A DNA stretch of 64,000 nucleotides from assembly GCF_900700375.1 (NCBI RefSeq), contig NC_041725.1, forward strand, positions 1,426,001-1,490,000. The letters run 5' to 3'. This DNA comes from Denticeps clupeoides (lineage: Eukaryota; Chordata; Actinopteri; Clupeiformes; Denticipitidae). This document shows positions 16,707 to 29,636 of this stretch, piece by piece (the first letter of the stretch is position 1; the number at the start of each line of letters is the position of its first letter). The position numbers and the translations under genes are program-made. Under the pieces are notes generated by a model. The model had not been told where the DNA came from, ran no database searches, and was given only the letters and a program-made list of their open reading frames with translations.

Positions 16707-19700
16707 ATGGCAAGTTATGTTTTTGTGTGCGTGAGCTTCCTGCTGGTGCATGTGTCCGGTGTGTTCATGTCACCCACCTACGGCGAACGGGGCTCAGACC
16801 TGGGACTGCAGGTGTTCAAGCATGTGGTGCAGGAGCGACCTGGGGACAATGTGCTCCTCTCTCCCCATGGTGTGGCCTCCATCCTGGGCATGCTGCTGCC
16901 AGGTGCCCATGGAACCACCCGCAAGCAGCTGCTCAGTGGCTTGCGCTACAAGAAGAATGGTGATGGCACAGACAATAAATGGAATGGCGCTTTAGCCAAA
17001 AGTCAGAGTACATTTTCAGAATACATTTTTTGAACTGTCCTTTATCCCTCTCTCCAAGGGCCATATAAGATGTTGCAGAAACTACACAAGTCATTGACTG
17101 GCCGTTCGAATGCTGACGTTGTCATCATCGCTAATGGGCTCTTCCCCCAGGAAGGCTTTAGCCTGAAACCCAACTTCCTGTCCACCAACAGGGAAAACTT
17201 CTTAAGCGAGAGTCACACACTTAACTACAGCCAACCTGAGCAAGCTGCCGCAGTCATTAATGACTGGGTCAGGACCCAGAGCAAAGGTGAGTGACTCTAG
17301 CTCACTTCAGTAGCCTCTCAGGCCCTGGTGATGTGATCAGAAGTGGAGGGTACATAACTAACAGATCTGCCATTAGAATTTGAATTCAGTGCAAGATTTA
17401 TGTATTTTTTAAATCATATCACATCAGCATGCAGATGATCTATGCTTCGACTCTGCACCTGCTTGTATGCTGCCTTTTTGATAAATCTTGTTTTTCTACT
17501 GATGCCTGTTTTATACATTCTTGCCTTAGCCATAATATACAACATTTTTTGAAAAGTAGAGTCATGACTCAGAAGTTCATAACTGAGTTTATTAGGCATT
17601 AAGAACCCAAATGTGTCAAAGAAAGACTCTCCCCAACTGGTTTCAATCACAGGTCTACATGTTACCAATCTGCAGTTTCTTTAAATTCAGTTTCCAAAAA
17701 AAAAAAAAAAAAAAATCAATCCCACACCATCATGTAAGACCAGTTCTCTACAGTTTCCCATTCATGCCATTTGTTTTCTCCACCTTTTTTTTGCATTCTG
17801 CATCAAAAATTTGTTTGTTTGTGGTGTAGGACATATTCCAAGCCTGGTGCAGGCAGAAATGCTGGACCCTGCCATGACACGGTTGGTGGTGGTCAATTCC
17901 ATCTACTTTAAGGGCCGCTGGAAGTCCCGCTTCCAGCCTGAGAGCACCAAGATGAAAAGGTTCAACAAAGCAGATGGTTCCTCTTACTTGGTCCGTATGA
18001 TGTCCCAGGTGTCGGTCTTCAACATTGGTAAATATGCAAAAATGTCAGGGGACCTTTAAAAGCTCACAAATGCAGATAATTCTGTTTATTTAAGACACCA
18101 TAAATCAGACTTAAATTGTTTCTGACATTATTGCCTATTGTTATTGTTTCTCTCTTTCTCCCTCAGGCATTGTGAAGACTCCCGATGGGCTGATGTATAA
18201 AGTGATTGAGCTGCCATATCATGGTGACAGTCTCAGCATGTTCATAGCCCTGCCCTCAGAAGAAGAAACTCCTCTGTCATCCATATTGCCCCACATCTCC
18301 ACAGCAACAGTAAAGAGCTGGTCCAGTCAGTTAACCCAGTGGAAGATAGGGCTTCTACTACCCAAGTAGGACATTTTTTTTCTCTGACTTCATCAAATCA
18401 ACCAGAAACAGTGATGGTTGCAACCAGTGGTGGTCCCTCATTCCAACCTGTCCTGACTAACCTCTTAATGATGTGTTGAGATTGATTGTTTTCATAATCC
18501 TACCTTATTTCACCATATTTAATTTCACATAAAAGGTTTATTATGTAAATATATATTATATAAAGATATATTAATAAACTGACTTTGTCCTGGAAGAGAC
18601 CACCCAAAAAAAACTACATTTTTATTTCTGTGGCATCAATTCCATGACAATGTATTGCAATTTCAGCAATATGATGAACTGCTCAACCAAATCTTGTGAA
18701 CATTCTATTTAACACAGACACAAGTCCATCAGTTGAGAGAAAGAACATCTTGCTTGAGTATCTTCTGTTTTTTTCCAAAGCTGAATGCTATAAAATTATA
18801 GAAGACATTTAAGATTTAACTACAGTTTGTGAACCCATAATAAATATTTAAGGAATGTTAAACTGTGTGATCATAGCTCAGCCAAATCACTCCCTCCTCA
18901 CACCCCCTCTCTCTGTCTGCAGGTTTAAAATCGAAGGAGAGGTTGACTTACAAACTCCTCTCTCTGCAATGGGCATTAAGGATCTCTTCAGCCAGAGCAA
19001 GGCGGATTTCTCACAACTCAGTTAGTGCCAGCTGGCTGCCAGTCCAGTTTCAGACATACACACACACTCACACACACACGTTCAGGGTGACTGTTGAAAT
19101 GTCTGGCAGCGTGCTGGTGTGTCTGACGTTGCTCTGACATGTCTGTGAGGAATGAGTGTGAATCAGGCTCTGGTGAGCTGGGGTGAGAGTGGAGCGCAGA
19201 CATGGATAATGCCCTTTATTTGGTCTGCCCTCTCATTGCCAGACAGAAAGCTACAGTTTCAAAATCTAAAGTTGATCTGATGTTTATTTCTAAATGCAAT
19301 AGAATCCAAAATAGAATTTTTCTGAAGTGTGTGTTTGTGTGTGTGTGTGCAGGTTCGGAACATATTTATGTGTCCAGGGCTCTGCAGAAAGCTGTGATCG
19401 AGGTCAGTGAAGACGGGACCAAAGCAGCGGCTTCTACCAGTAAGTATTGACTGTGTCTGTCATAGGTTTTCACACATATATAATTATGTGAATATTTCAG
19501 CAGAAGTGGGGACATTTTAGAAGGTATGCTTGTTTTTAAAAACTGAAAAAGAAATACTTTAGGAAGGATACATGTTTGATTCTACTTGATGTGTATGCTT
19601 GGATGCTGCAATGGACATGGCAGGATGGAATATGCACTTGGAAATGTGGAGCATATTATCACCATGGTTAATGTTTTCATCATGCAAATCTGGATGTGTG

Positions 19701-20025
19701 CCCTCTAGTGGGATCCTCCAGTAGCATGCATAGTACACAATAAAGTATTTAACGTTGTTTGCATATAGTGTGTTTAAAATTCTACTATATTTGCCAATGT
19801 ACTGAAGCTGTCTGTTTGTCTGTATATAGCCGCAGTTGTGTCAGCAAGGTCCTCTCCTCAGTGGATCAGCATCGACAGGCCGTTCCTGTTCCTTATCCGT
19901 CACAACCCCTCGGGTACAAACATGTACTTTTTACTCAAAACACTTGACTGAGCTGAGACTCATTAACAGGACTCTTTCTACTTTTAGGTACTATCCTCTT
20001 TGTCGGTCAGATCAACCAGCCATGA
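16707..20025 (+). CDS. serpine2: Serpin E2 (glia-derived nexin / protease nexin-1)
   Basis: A 394-residue secreted serpin inhibiting thrombin, urokinase and other trypsin-like proteases, with activity raised by heparin (family knowledge). Eight coding exons: 16707-16959, 17059-17286, 17830-18027, 18167-18365, 18923-19020, 19353-19439, 19830-19913, 19988-20025; total 1185 nt, phases close. Signal peptide in residues 1-~19. Serpin landmarks: NVLLSPHGVASILGMLLPGA, FKGRWKSRFQPESTK, VIELPYHGDSLSMFIALP, hinge VSEDGTKAAASTTA, reactive loop VVSARSSPQW with Arg-Ser as P1-P1' as in human SERPINE2, and the C-terminal DRPFLFLIRHNPSG and LFVGQINQP. SERPINE1 is the nearest alternative (it shares KTPDG-type residues), but the RSSP loop, the SRFQPE block and the neighbouring wdfy1 favour serpine2. 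The acceptor of exon 19353 is a TG repeat. Confidence 0.92.
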
Positions 20026-20470
20026 GGTACAAGTAAAGTACAACCTTGGATACAGTTACTTGGATACCTGGATTGAGCACAGTGGCATGGATTTACCATG
20101 TACTGGTTATATATATTTGTCTTTATCTGGAAAGTGTTTCTTAGAGTTACAGGTTTACACAATACATTTATGTCTGTAAAGCAAATTTTACATATAACCA
20201 TGTGAAAGAAGTATATTTGATATATATTTAAATACATTGGCATGGGTCCCTTAGCAGAGTCCCCATAATTTCCCTTTTTTTAAGCTCTTCCACTTTCTTA
20301 TAAATGTTTAGTTAAATAACAGTGACTATCGTTTCTATATCTATGGTACTTTTTTTGCTGTAACTACATATAGATTAAAATGTTGCAGTCTATGGCATGA
20401 CCATTTAAGAAACAATAACTGCTTTTAATGCTGATCGTCTTCCAGTTCATTTTTATAATTAATTGTATTT

Positions 20471-20476
20471 AATAAA
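20471..20476 (+). terminator. Poly(A) signal of serpine2
   Basis: AATAAA about 450 bp after the serpine2 stop; the stretch between is AT-rich and looks like 3' UTR. Confidence 0.6.
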
Positions 20477-20624
20477 GTTGATTGTACAAGTAAGCATTGC
20501 TCTTTTGCTACCAGTTGTACTTAAAAATAAATCATTTATCAGTACATTCAAGTACTACATGTGTAACATATGAATTAATTAAGAACATAAAACTGCTTTG
20601 ATTTGAAAAATTGAAAAATATATG

Positions 20625-20910
20625 GAGTATTCACATCGTTTAATTTTTCCCCCATTTTATTACATCAAAATAGATCAAATTAATTTTTTACCTAAAGAAA
20701 TTACACACTGGCCCATAATGAGTAAAAAGTTTTCCTGAACTTTATTAAAAATAAATGCATAAATAATAATAGCTTTTGCTCAAGCCTCCATTTTGGCTGC
20801 GTGCCTATGTCCTGATAGAACCTTCACCCAGTCCAAGGTCCAGAGCGCTCTGGAGAAGGCGCTCATTAAGGATGTCTCTGTACATTGATTGATAATTACA
20901 TTTCCTGACC
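20625..20910 (-). mobile_element. Tc1/mariner fragment
   Basis: Short diverged pieces of the same Tc1 type as at 6278-7570: a terminal part (gtattcacatcgtttaattt) and an internal block (agagcgctctggagaaggcg, aggatgtctctgtacattg). No transposase frame remains. It occupies the serpine2-wdfy1 gap together with about 350 bp of sequence with nothing recognisable. Confidence 0.7.
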
Positions 20911-21258
20911 AGCCTCCTAGTTCATTGCGCTGAAAAACAAACCCACAATCACCATTCTTGCCATGAGCCTTTTACTGAAGATTTAAAAATCCTATTTATT
21001 CATTCTAGAATAAGGCTGTAACATAAAATGATGAATGATCCATTCAACATTTTCCACGATTTGACATGAATGTCTTGAAATGCGTGGGCCCGCGGATTCG
21101 CCACAATACCTGTTGCACTGTGTGTTGCAATTTGAGGGGGCGCACGTTCTCGCTTTATTACGGTAGGCGGCGCTTCTCTCTGACGTCACCCGCCGTCAGC
21201 TGATCCGTTTGTTGGCCTGGGAGAAGAAGAAAAAGAAGGAACACAACAGATCCCAGAC

Positions 21259-22644
21259 ATGGCGGCGGAGATCCATTCCAGGCCTCAGAGCTCCAGACCG
21301 GTTTTGCTCAACAAGATCGAGGGGCACCAGGACGCGGTTGCCGCGGCGGTGCTGATCCCGCGGGAAGATGGCGTTATCACGGTCAGCGAGGACCGGTGAG
21401 TTGGGGTCTAAAGCCCGCTTCATCTGCTTCTTCTCTCCCCTGGACGACGATGCTCTGGGCTTTAATCCGCCCTCAGTATGTGGAGGCAGGTAGGGGCGGA
21501 TTCGGGGAGCACTTTGGTATGTTGAAAGCAGGTTAACGCATGCTGACAAGAACACTGATACTTTTAGGGGAATTCAGCATGAAAACGTCAGCAGGTTTAT
21601 TTTAGTTAGCTAATGCATATGTAAGAGAGAGATGCAATGACAATAACTTCACTTTAGATGCAGTCACATGCTGTGCAAAGGTAGCTCTCAACTAATGGGA
21701 AATGATTGATAATTACAGTGCTTTTCTGAGCTGCACCGATTGATCACGTTGCATGTAGTATTTCTAAAATACTGTTAATAAGAGCTGCTCATGAATTGGA
21801 AATCAACTGGTGTCAATATCAATTATTAATTTTACATGAGTACCATGATATGACCACAATAGTTTCTCATGCCACTGCTCATATCTTTGTTTTTCCAAGT
21901 AACTTTTATTTTTCATTTCAATACGATGTATACTTTATATGTAAATGTGTGCAGCTATGCTTGGCAGCTATGCCAAGATAAAACCAGTTTTCTTGAATAA
22001 GTGGAGTTAAATAGTTATAGTTGGGAATAAACTAAAAGTGACAGCTCAAATAAAAGTGATAACCACTAACTTGTTTACTACAGTCTCTCTTGGTCTCTTG
22101 TGTTGTTTTCCCTGAACATTCTCCTCCTGAAACCCTTTTAAGAATGGCTATATAATGGTAATTATGCTTGCATTGTGTTTGCTTCTGTTAATATGAATAT
22201 TAAATGGTATTAATTGATTTGCTGGCAGCTGTGCCATACATCACTGTCCATTGTAAGTTCTGTGCTGTCCTGTGTCCCAGGACCATTCGAGTATGGCTAA
22301 AGAGAGACAGTGGACAGTACTGGCCCAGCATTTACCACACAATCTCCGGTGAGTGTGAGTCCATCCCACAGACAGATCCGTTCACCAGAGGGAGTGTGGA
22401 ACAACACTTCCAGAATCAGGCAGACAGTTTTATTAAAATAACTTTGTGTTAAGGGGGCTGCATCCTAAGCTGTTTCATTTCTCCTTCTAGCACCCTGTAC
22501 TTGCATGTCATACCACCATGAGAGCCGGCGGATCTTCATAGGGCAGGACAATGGGGGCATTGTGGTGAGTGGCCCTCCCTAAGCCCACTGACTGATCAGT
22601 GCATGAAATGTGGCTGTGGACTGAGTGTAGCCTCAGATGACTGT

Positions 22645-22680
<36 letters not shown>

Positions 22681-22989
22681 AGATGCAGTGGCTCTGCAGC
22701 TCTTCATGGTTTCTGTTTCCACAGCTGCACCGCCAGGCTGGAACAGAAACTCACTGACTTCTGATTTGTCTCCTCAGGAATTCCTCATATCTGAAGACTT
22801 CAACAAGATGAACCATGTGAAGACGTACCCTGGTAAAAGACGCAAGCAATGATTGGCTGTTCATTTCTCCCATTTTTTGATTATTTTTTTTTGCACACGT
22901 ACTGATAATCGTAATCTGTGTATGCGAGAGAGAGATGAGTTTTAAAGCATGTGTGTGTGAGAGAGAGTATGAGTTTAAAAGGATGTGTG

Positions 22990-23044
<55 letters not shown>

Positions 23045-23994
23045 CACACCAGAACCGCGTGTCTGACCTGCTCTTCTCTCTGGAGAGTCTTTGGCTGATC
23101 AGTACAGGTCATGATAAGAGTGTGAGCTGGATGTGCACTCAGAGCGGCTCCATGCTTGGCAGACATCACTTCAGCTGCTGGGCTTCCTGCCTACAGTATC
23201 TTTCTGAGTTGTGGGCCGAGTCAGGGTGAGGGTGTGGTCTGTGTTTGTGTGCTGGTGGATGTCTGGTTGGACTGTTTGTTCCTGTGTGTGTGTGTGTGTG
23301 TGCGCGCATTGTCCTTGACTCAGCGAGGTATGACCACGAGACTCAGCACACGTTTGTGGGAGATTACTCTGGACAGATCACGCTGCTCAAGCTGGAGCAG
23401 AACACTTACAACATCATCACCACACTGAAGGGACATGAAGGTAAACATCCATCTACCGCTGGTCTTAGTAGACTGGCACGCCCAGTGCCATTTAATAGCT
23501 ACTCAGATGCTGTGCCTATTAAGAGTTTTATAAAGATGAATAGCCATCTAGTGGAAGTGAAGTGATTATCATTATGAAACACAGCACACAGTGCACAAAA
23601 TGAAATATGACTCCAGGGAGCAGTGTGTGCTCAGTGGCACATTGGCGGTTCAGGGTTTGAACCTTCCGATCATCTATGATTAATCTCTGATGCAGCATGG
23701 TTATTCAGGCCTAGCTGGCCTTATGGAGTGTATAGTCACACAATTTCTTACATCTTTTAAAAGCTAGGTTCGTAGGAGTTGGAAGAAATATTAGAAAAAT
23801 GCCCAAAATGAACAGTCCACTGAGATTCTTGGATCATTAACAAGAGGCTTGTCCAAGTTTTACATACTTTGTTGTTCAAAGAGTGTTATGCTTTTGCAAA
23901 ATGATTCATTTCTTCTGCCACTTGTTTTTGTAACTTGTTTGGGCTTATCACTAATTTATTCTCTTGACACAACATCTATAGGAAAATTTCTATG

Positions 23995-24028
<34 letters not shown>

Positions 24029-27000
24029 TATATAAATGGCTATGATAAATAAATGGTTCATGAACCTTCTCATTCCACTTCACTGTCTCTTGTAGGCACC
24101 ATCGGGACTCTATACTGGGACCCAGTGCAGCAGCTACTATTCTCGGGAGCGTCAGACCATAGTGTTATCATGTGGGATATTGGAGGGAGGAAGGGACGAA
24201 CACTACTGCTGCAGGGACATCAGTAAGAACAGAGGCTCAGCACACACCATTGTTCCAGGGATATTACTGAAAGCACACATACTACACAGACATACTATAA
24301 ACACTTATCTATTGTGAGAGCATTAAGAACACACACACTCTATATACAGGGTTTTCTGTGGATCCTTTAAAAATCTTTGATTTTTCAAACCTTAAATAAA
24401 GGTCTAAATGTCTTCAAAATACTGCAGACTCAATAAATCAAATGAAACAAATAAAACTGTTCTCAAAGCACTGTGCACTTCCAGGTTTAATAAGTGCAGC
24501 GTGTGCATGGAAATGACCTGGGGCTGTGATTGTTATTGTGATGCACAGCAAGCACAGCACACTGTGACAACAAAATGTGGTCTCTGCATTTAACCCATCA
24601 CCATAATGAGCAGTGGGCAGCCATGAAAGGTGTCCAGGGAGCATATGGTACTTTGCTCATTGGTACCTTGGCGGTTAAAAATTTGAACTAGCAATCTCCA
24701 GATTGGTCCTTTTCATTAGCCTCTAGGTAACCACTGGCCATAGAAAACCGCATGCAAAAAAAAAAAAAAAGACTGGAAATAGTACAAATTGAAAATATAG
24801 CAGTCACCCCCTAGTGGCTTGCAGCATTACAGGTAAAATTGACAAAGGCAAAAAAAATAACAGAATTTTTGAAGGAAAACTAATATATATCAAATAATAA
24901 TAAAAAAAACTTTTAGTACTGTTTAGAAGAACATTTAGCTCTCACAATGTCTGCTGAGAAAAACTAACCCTTGGACAAATAGCTGACGACCCTATGCAGG
25001 GTTTTAAATTTGGCTTCATAAAATCTGCAGAAACTCTGTATATATAACCTGGCATCTACAGGGGTATTAGACAGAACACACTATTTACACGGCTGCTTAC
25101 ACGGCTTGGTAATCAGTATTATAGTAAGCAGGACAACCTGAAAGAATAACATTCAAATATAATAACCATAAAGGGAAATTGCCTATTTTTCTTATAAAAT
25201 AAATAAATAGGGTCTCTGAGCAAACAACCTGATAGATTAATTTTTATTCAGTCCCTGGAAGATACAAATGACAAAAATGAGATATTTTTCCAATATTTGA
25301 TCATGGTAGTGTTATGAAAAGTTTCAATTTACCTTTTTTCTTTGGACACATTGATTACTGCATACATGAATAATATTTTATATTCTATTCAAGAACTTTT
25401 TAATTTCAAAAATAGTAAAGTACCATTTGGCACCACTTGCCAATGTGTTTTTTTATTTAATACCTCTAAAATGGTTTAAGAATGTATTAATGCCCTTTTG
25501 CCAGTAGAAAGAGCTGATTAAGAGCCTGTTATCTCTCTCTCTGTCTGTTACAGTGACAAGGTGAATGCGCTGCGCTACCTCCAGCTAACCCGCCAGCTGA
25601 TCTCCTGCTCAGCTGATGGAGCGATCACTGTGTGGAACATGGACACACGGCGGCTGGAGGTACGAATACCCAGCCTCCTGTCATGTGCACATGCTGGCTA
25701 TTATACTACATATTTCAGAAAGCTTTAGCATATTTTGCAAAGTTTTGGCCTCCCCAGTAGTTTATTTAGCAACTTTTTGCCATTTTGTGCAGGATTTGTG
25801 TATTACTTTTGTTTTGAGTATAATATGGAGTAAGGGGTTTCGAATATCAGTCCGCCAAGGTGCCACTGAGCAAAGCACTTTCCACACACACTGCTCCCCG
25901 GGTGCCTGTCATGGCTGCCTGCTGCTCATCAAGGTTAATTGGTTAAAAGCAGAGGACTCATTTCATTGTGTGCACCATGTGCTCTACTGTGTATCACAAT
26001 GACAATCACTTCACTTTCACTTAATTGAAGCATAGATAAAAGGAAAGGAACATGATGCAAAAGCTTGAACACCCCAATACATTTGAGTTCTCTGGTAACC
26101 TTTTCATAGGTATGATCTTTGTTAGCTTATTGCAAAGGGCTTGATCACTATTATAGTTTTGAATGGTGCTGAAGATTTCAAAGGTATATAAAACCACTAT
26201 AAATACATAGTGATCCAAAAAGTGATCTAAATTGTACTTATAAATGTGGTCCAGGTTTAGCCATTGTTTTCCCCTGCCTTTGTGCTTCTAATGACCCCCC
26301 CAAAAATTGTCAAACCTCTGCCTGTCTGTCTCTCCAGGCTCCTCAGTGGTTGGACAGTGATTCATGTCAGAAGTGTGAACAGCCATTCTTCTGGAACATA
26401 AAGCAAATGTGGGACACGAAGACCCTGGGGCTGCGGCAGGTATTTTTTCCAGCATTTCCATAGTAACTGTTACCTGCAGTGACCATTGACCAGCAGCCCC
26501 ACTGTTCATTATGTCTGCCTCCTGATTTTCTTCAGCTCTTTATGTGGACTAATTTGTTATGTGTCAGTGTGTCTCAAATGCCCCTTTCACTTGGGCTTTG
26601 ACTTATTTCCCAATCAGCACCACTGCAGGAAGTGCGGTCAAGCAGTTTGTGGAAAGTGCAGTTCCAAGCGCTCCACCTATCCAGTCATGGGTTTTGAGTT
26701 CCAGGTGCGGATGTGCGACGCCTGCTGTGATACCATCAAAGAGGAGGAGTGAGGAACTACACACACGTGCACACACATACACACACAAACAAAATTTTCC
26801 TGCTGCCATTTCTATCTTTTTGAATTTTCTGTTCAGTAGAAATATTTGAAGTTTGTGTGCTTGTGTGTTTCAGTCGTACACCTTTGGCTACGTTCCATGA
26901 GGGGAAGCACAACATCACTTGCATGGATATTGATCCCAGTAGAGGACTTATGGTGACCTGTGGCAGTGATCGAGTTGTCAAGGTCAGCATCACACACATT

Positions 27001-27615
27001 GCAGTTACTATTAAACCTTGATCTGAAGTGTTTGCTAAATGCAATTTCATATAATTTAAGTTGTAAGTGGAATACGTCCATGAAGCCTCAGCAGTCCTCT
27101 CACTTGCTTTTAGTCAATGGCCTGTAAATGCAGTGAGACTCATAACTGAATGGTTGTGGGTAAAATTCCAAACCACCAAGGTACCTCGCACACTGCTCCC
27201 TGGGCTCCTTTCATGACCGCCCTTTGCTCACTAAGGGTGATATGGGGTTTAATGCACATTTTGTTGTGTAACCAAATGCTGTTTCACAATGTGAAAAAGT
27301 GATTGTCATTGTTTTGTTTTCACAGTGAATACTCCGAATCAGTTCATTATGCCCCCCATTTCTATATAAAGGCAATTTCCTGCACCATTGTTTAAATATA
27401 TCTCATTCAAATCTCTTGTCTAGATGAGTTCTTAGTCCATCTGTCATCATTATTCTACCCATTCAGAGTGATTATTATTTTGTTAAATGTTTGTTTTGTT
27501 TGCATCTGACAATTTCATTCAAGACACACTCTCTTTTTCTGTCCATCTCTTTTAGGTATGGGATATGACACAGGTTGTTGGCTGTAGCATAGCAACCGGC
27601 TTCTCTGCCCGGTGA
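21259..27615 (+). CDS. wdfy1: WD-repeat and FYVE-domain protein 1
   Basis: A 410-residue early-endosomal protein with seven WD40 repeats and a FYVE zinc finger that binds PI3P; the mammalian protein assists TLR3/4 signalling (family knowledge). Twelve exons: 21259-21395, 22281-22348, 22491-22564, 22778-22832, 23045-23195, 23328-23440, 24096-24222, 25554-25659, 26338-26439, 26618-26748, 26874-26982, 27556-27615; total 1233 nt, exactly the human WDFY1 length. WD motifs: [52 protein letters not shown], and a last one split over two exons (CGSDRVVK then VWDM). The FYVE finger starts at [12 protein letters not shown] and has the signature [16 protein letters not shown] in exon 10. Residues such as VKTYPAHQNRVS and [11 protein letters not shown] at the end separate it from WDFY2. 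Intron 4 ends in a ~48-bp TG repeat. Confidence 0.97.
22646..22678. repeat. (TG)n microsatellite in wdfy1 intron 3
   Basis: About 16 TG units. Confidence 0.9.
22994..23041. repeat. (TG)n microsatellite forming the 3' end of wdfy1 intron 4
   Basis: About 24 uninterrupted TG units run straight into GCAG, the acceptor of the exon at 23045. There is no pyrimidine tract between repeat and exon. Confidence 0.95.
23553..23675 (-). repeat. SINE family B, partial copy
   Basis: Block gtgaagtgattatcattatg, cagcacacagtgcac and gaaccttccgatc in reverse order relative to the tRNA head; in wdfy1 intron 6. Confidence 0.7.
23996..24034. repeat. (AT)n microsatellite
   Basis: About 19 AT units with one slip, 60 bp before a wdfy1 exon. 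Confidence 0.9.
24518..24740 (-). repeat. SINE family B copy
   Basis: Diverged but nearly full: tgattgttattgtgatgcac, ctctgcatttaacccatcac, gagcagtgggcagccatga, then the reversed tRNA-like head to 24738. In wdfy1 intron 7. Confidence 0.75.
25830..26022 (+). repeat. SINE family B copy
   Basis: Sense orientation: gccaaggtgccactgagcaa, cactgctccccgggtgcctg, then caatgacaatcacttcactt at the end. The tRNA head is mostly missing. In wdfy1 intron 8. Confidence 0.8.
27145..27315 (+). repeat. SINE family B copy
   Basis: Sense orientation, diverged: cactgctccctgggctcctt, tttgctcactaagggtgat, ending gtgattgtcattg. In the last wdfy1 intron. Confidence 0.7.
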
Positions 27616-29530
27616 ATGCCTGTAACCCCTGTTTGAGATGGAAACCACACGCTCTGCTCTGCTGACAGATGTCCTTCACGGGCCTGCCGTTGTCTAGGAA
27701 ATGCACTCTGGATTGTCTGATTTAACTCTTCTGAGACGGAGCTGCTATAGATTTCTGTGTGTGTGTGTGTGTGTGTGTGAGTGAGTGAGAAAGAGATTTG
27801 CTTTTGATTGATTACATTTACTAAAGCACAGCATTGGACTGTGGCAGGACTTCTGCCTTTCAATCCATTCTCCATTCAGATTCACAGGAAGCACCCAATT
27901 AAAACTCCTGTCTTAATGTATTATAACAATTAACCAGTTGGCCTTATGTCTGTTTTCTCAGGGGGTCAAGGTGACTTAAGTCCACGTTAGAATGATAATG
28001 TGTTGCCATGGAACCAGGCATTTATAAGCACTTTTAGCCCCCATCATATAATGTTAATGGTACTGTTAATTCACATAAATGACTTATTCCTTTTTTTTTT
28101 TTTTTTTTTTTTTAACCTTGTTTGTGTGCTTGCTACCACCCTAATGAAACCACTAATGCACATTCCCTGTAACATACCTGTGTAAAACACAAAACCTGCA
28201 CTTGGCTCTATTTTTGTGGTTGTTTGGTGCTTGATACAAAAGTTCTGTGTTGTGTATAGACGAGACTGCTTCCAACACTTCTTAAGTCACATTGAGAGAC
28301 AGGTTGCCATCGCTGCGACTGTATTATCAGTAAGTGATTTGATTTACACTGATGATGTGTCACTCTCTCCAACCAATCAGACAAAAAAATAGATGGAATT
28401 CCCCCTTCACTTCCTTGCCAATGTTTGTCTGTCTGATTGTGCGGATGGGCAGGCACCAGAGCTGGGAATTACATTTGTCTAACATCATTTTGGAGTCACA
28501 GGCACATTTAGCTGAAAGCATCTGCCTGGAGAGTGAATGGCTGAACATGTAACCCAACTAAACTCTTGATCAAACTCCTGTAGACCACTACTGAAATCAG
28601 TGTGGTTTTTGCTATTTGAATGGTTAAGATGCTTACTCCCCTTTTGTGTTAGTCATAAAAATGTATTTTTAAAAATGTCACCATGGCCACCGCTCAAATG
28701 GCAGCAAGGTGGTCTGGGTGAAGAGATGCTTACATTTAATGAAGTAAAGGAGGCCACCTTGTGTGGATTGGAGCAATTGCAGTTTGTGTGTCTGTGTGTG
28801 CATATGTGTGTCTTTGTATGTACGTTGGAAAGACTTTGGACCTCTGAAGAAATCAGTGACAAATCTGTATGATTTATGAACATAAAACCATTGCATGTAC
28901 TAAATATACACTGAAGCAGCAGGCCATGCATTTTTATTATAGTTGACATTGCTGTACAGAACATTTCAACACACACTTTATATCATGATCATTAGCTTTT
29001 AGGGTACATCTCTATTAAATGTCTGTTTAATTCTTATTAACACATTAATGTCTAAGGTTGTACATAATCAGCATAAGTCCCATAATTCACAGAGCTCCAG
29101 GGTCACCAAGAAGTACACCTGCTACAGGAAGTGTTCTTTCAGAACAGGAAGTACTTGTGCTGGCCATGTGGATGATTGACTGCTGGAGGCACTTTGGGTC
29201 ACATGGGTTCCCACCCAGTGGACCTGATTCGCTAAAGTCACCTAACCAGTGAGGTTGAGGCACACAGTGATTGGCTAAAAGGTGTTGCATGTTGTGATCA
29301 AACCTCTGCGCTCCCTGGGAAGAAAACATGGCTTCCTGTGGCAGGCACTAAGTGAGTTGGAGCAGCTGGAGTTGAAATTTGGACGTTTGGTGTGGCTCAA
29401 TAATGTTAACAAGTTTTCAAAAATATCACCGCAAGGATCCAAAACTCTTAGCAATTCAATGATTTTCAAACTTCTTTATCAATGGAGCAGGAGGGTGTGT
29501 GTTAACCAGTTATGCATACAGAGTTAAAAG
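27616..29530. other. wdfy1 3' UTR and gap to dhrs12 (convergent genes)
   Basis: The two genes converge here. An ATTAAA at 27898-27903 could end wdfy1. The interval also holds a (GT)n run near 27757-27780 and a poly-T stretch at 28091-28113. I see no exon in it; short open frames on both strands have no recognisable family. Confidence 0.5.
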
Positions 29531-29535
29531 TGCAG

Positions 29536-29541
29536 TTTATT
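29536..29541 (-). terminator. Poly(A) signal of dhrs12
   Basis: AATAAA on the minus strand, about 100 bp past the dhrs12 stop. Confidence 0.6.
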
Positions 29542-29636
29542 TGTGTTTGTTACACTTTGTTACTTGTGATTATTCATTAATGGAAAGACTGAGCTCTATT
29601 TGCTCCAGTGTATGAGAGTGTGAATATCTGTCTGTT

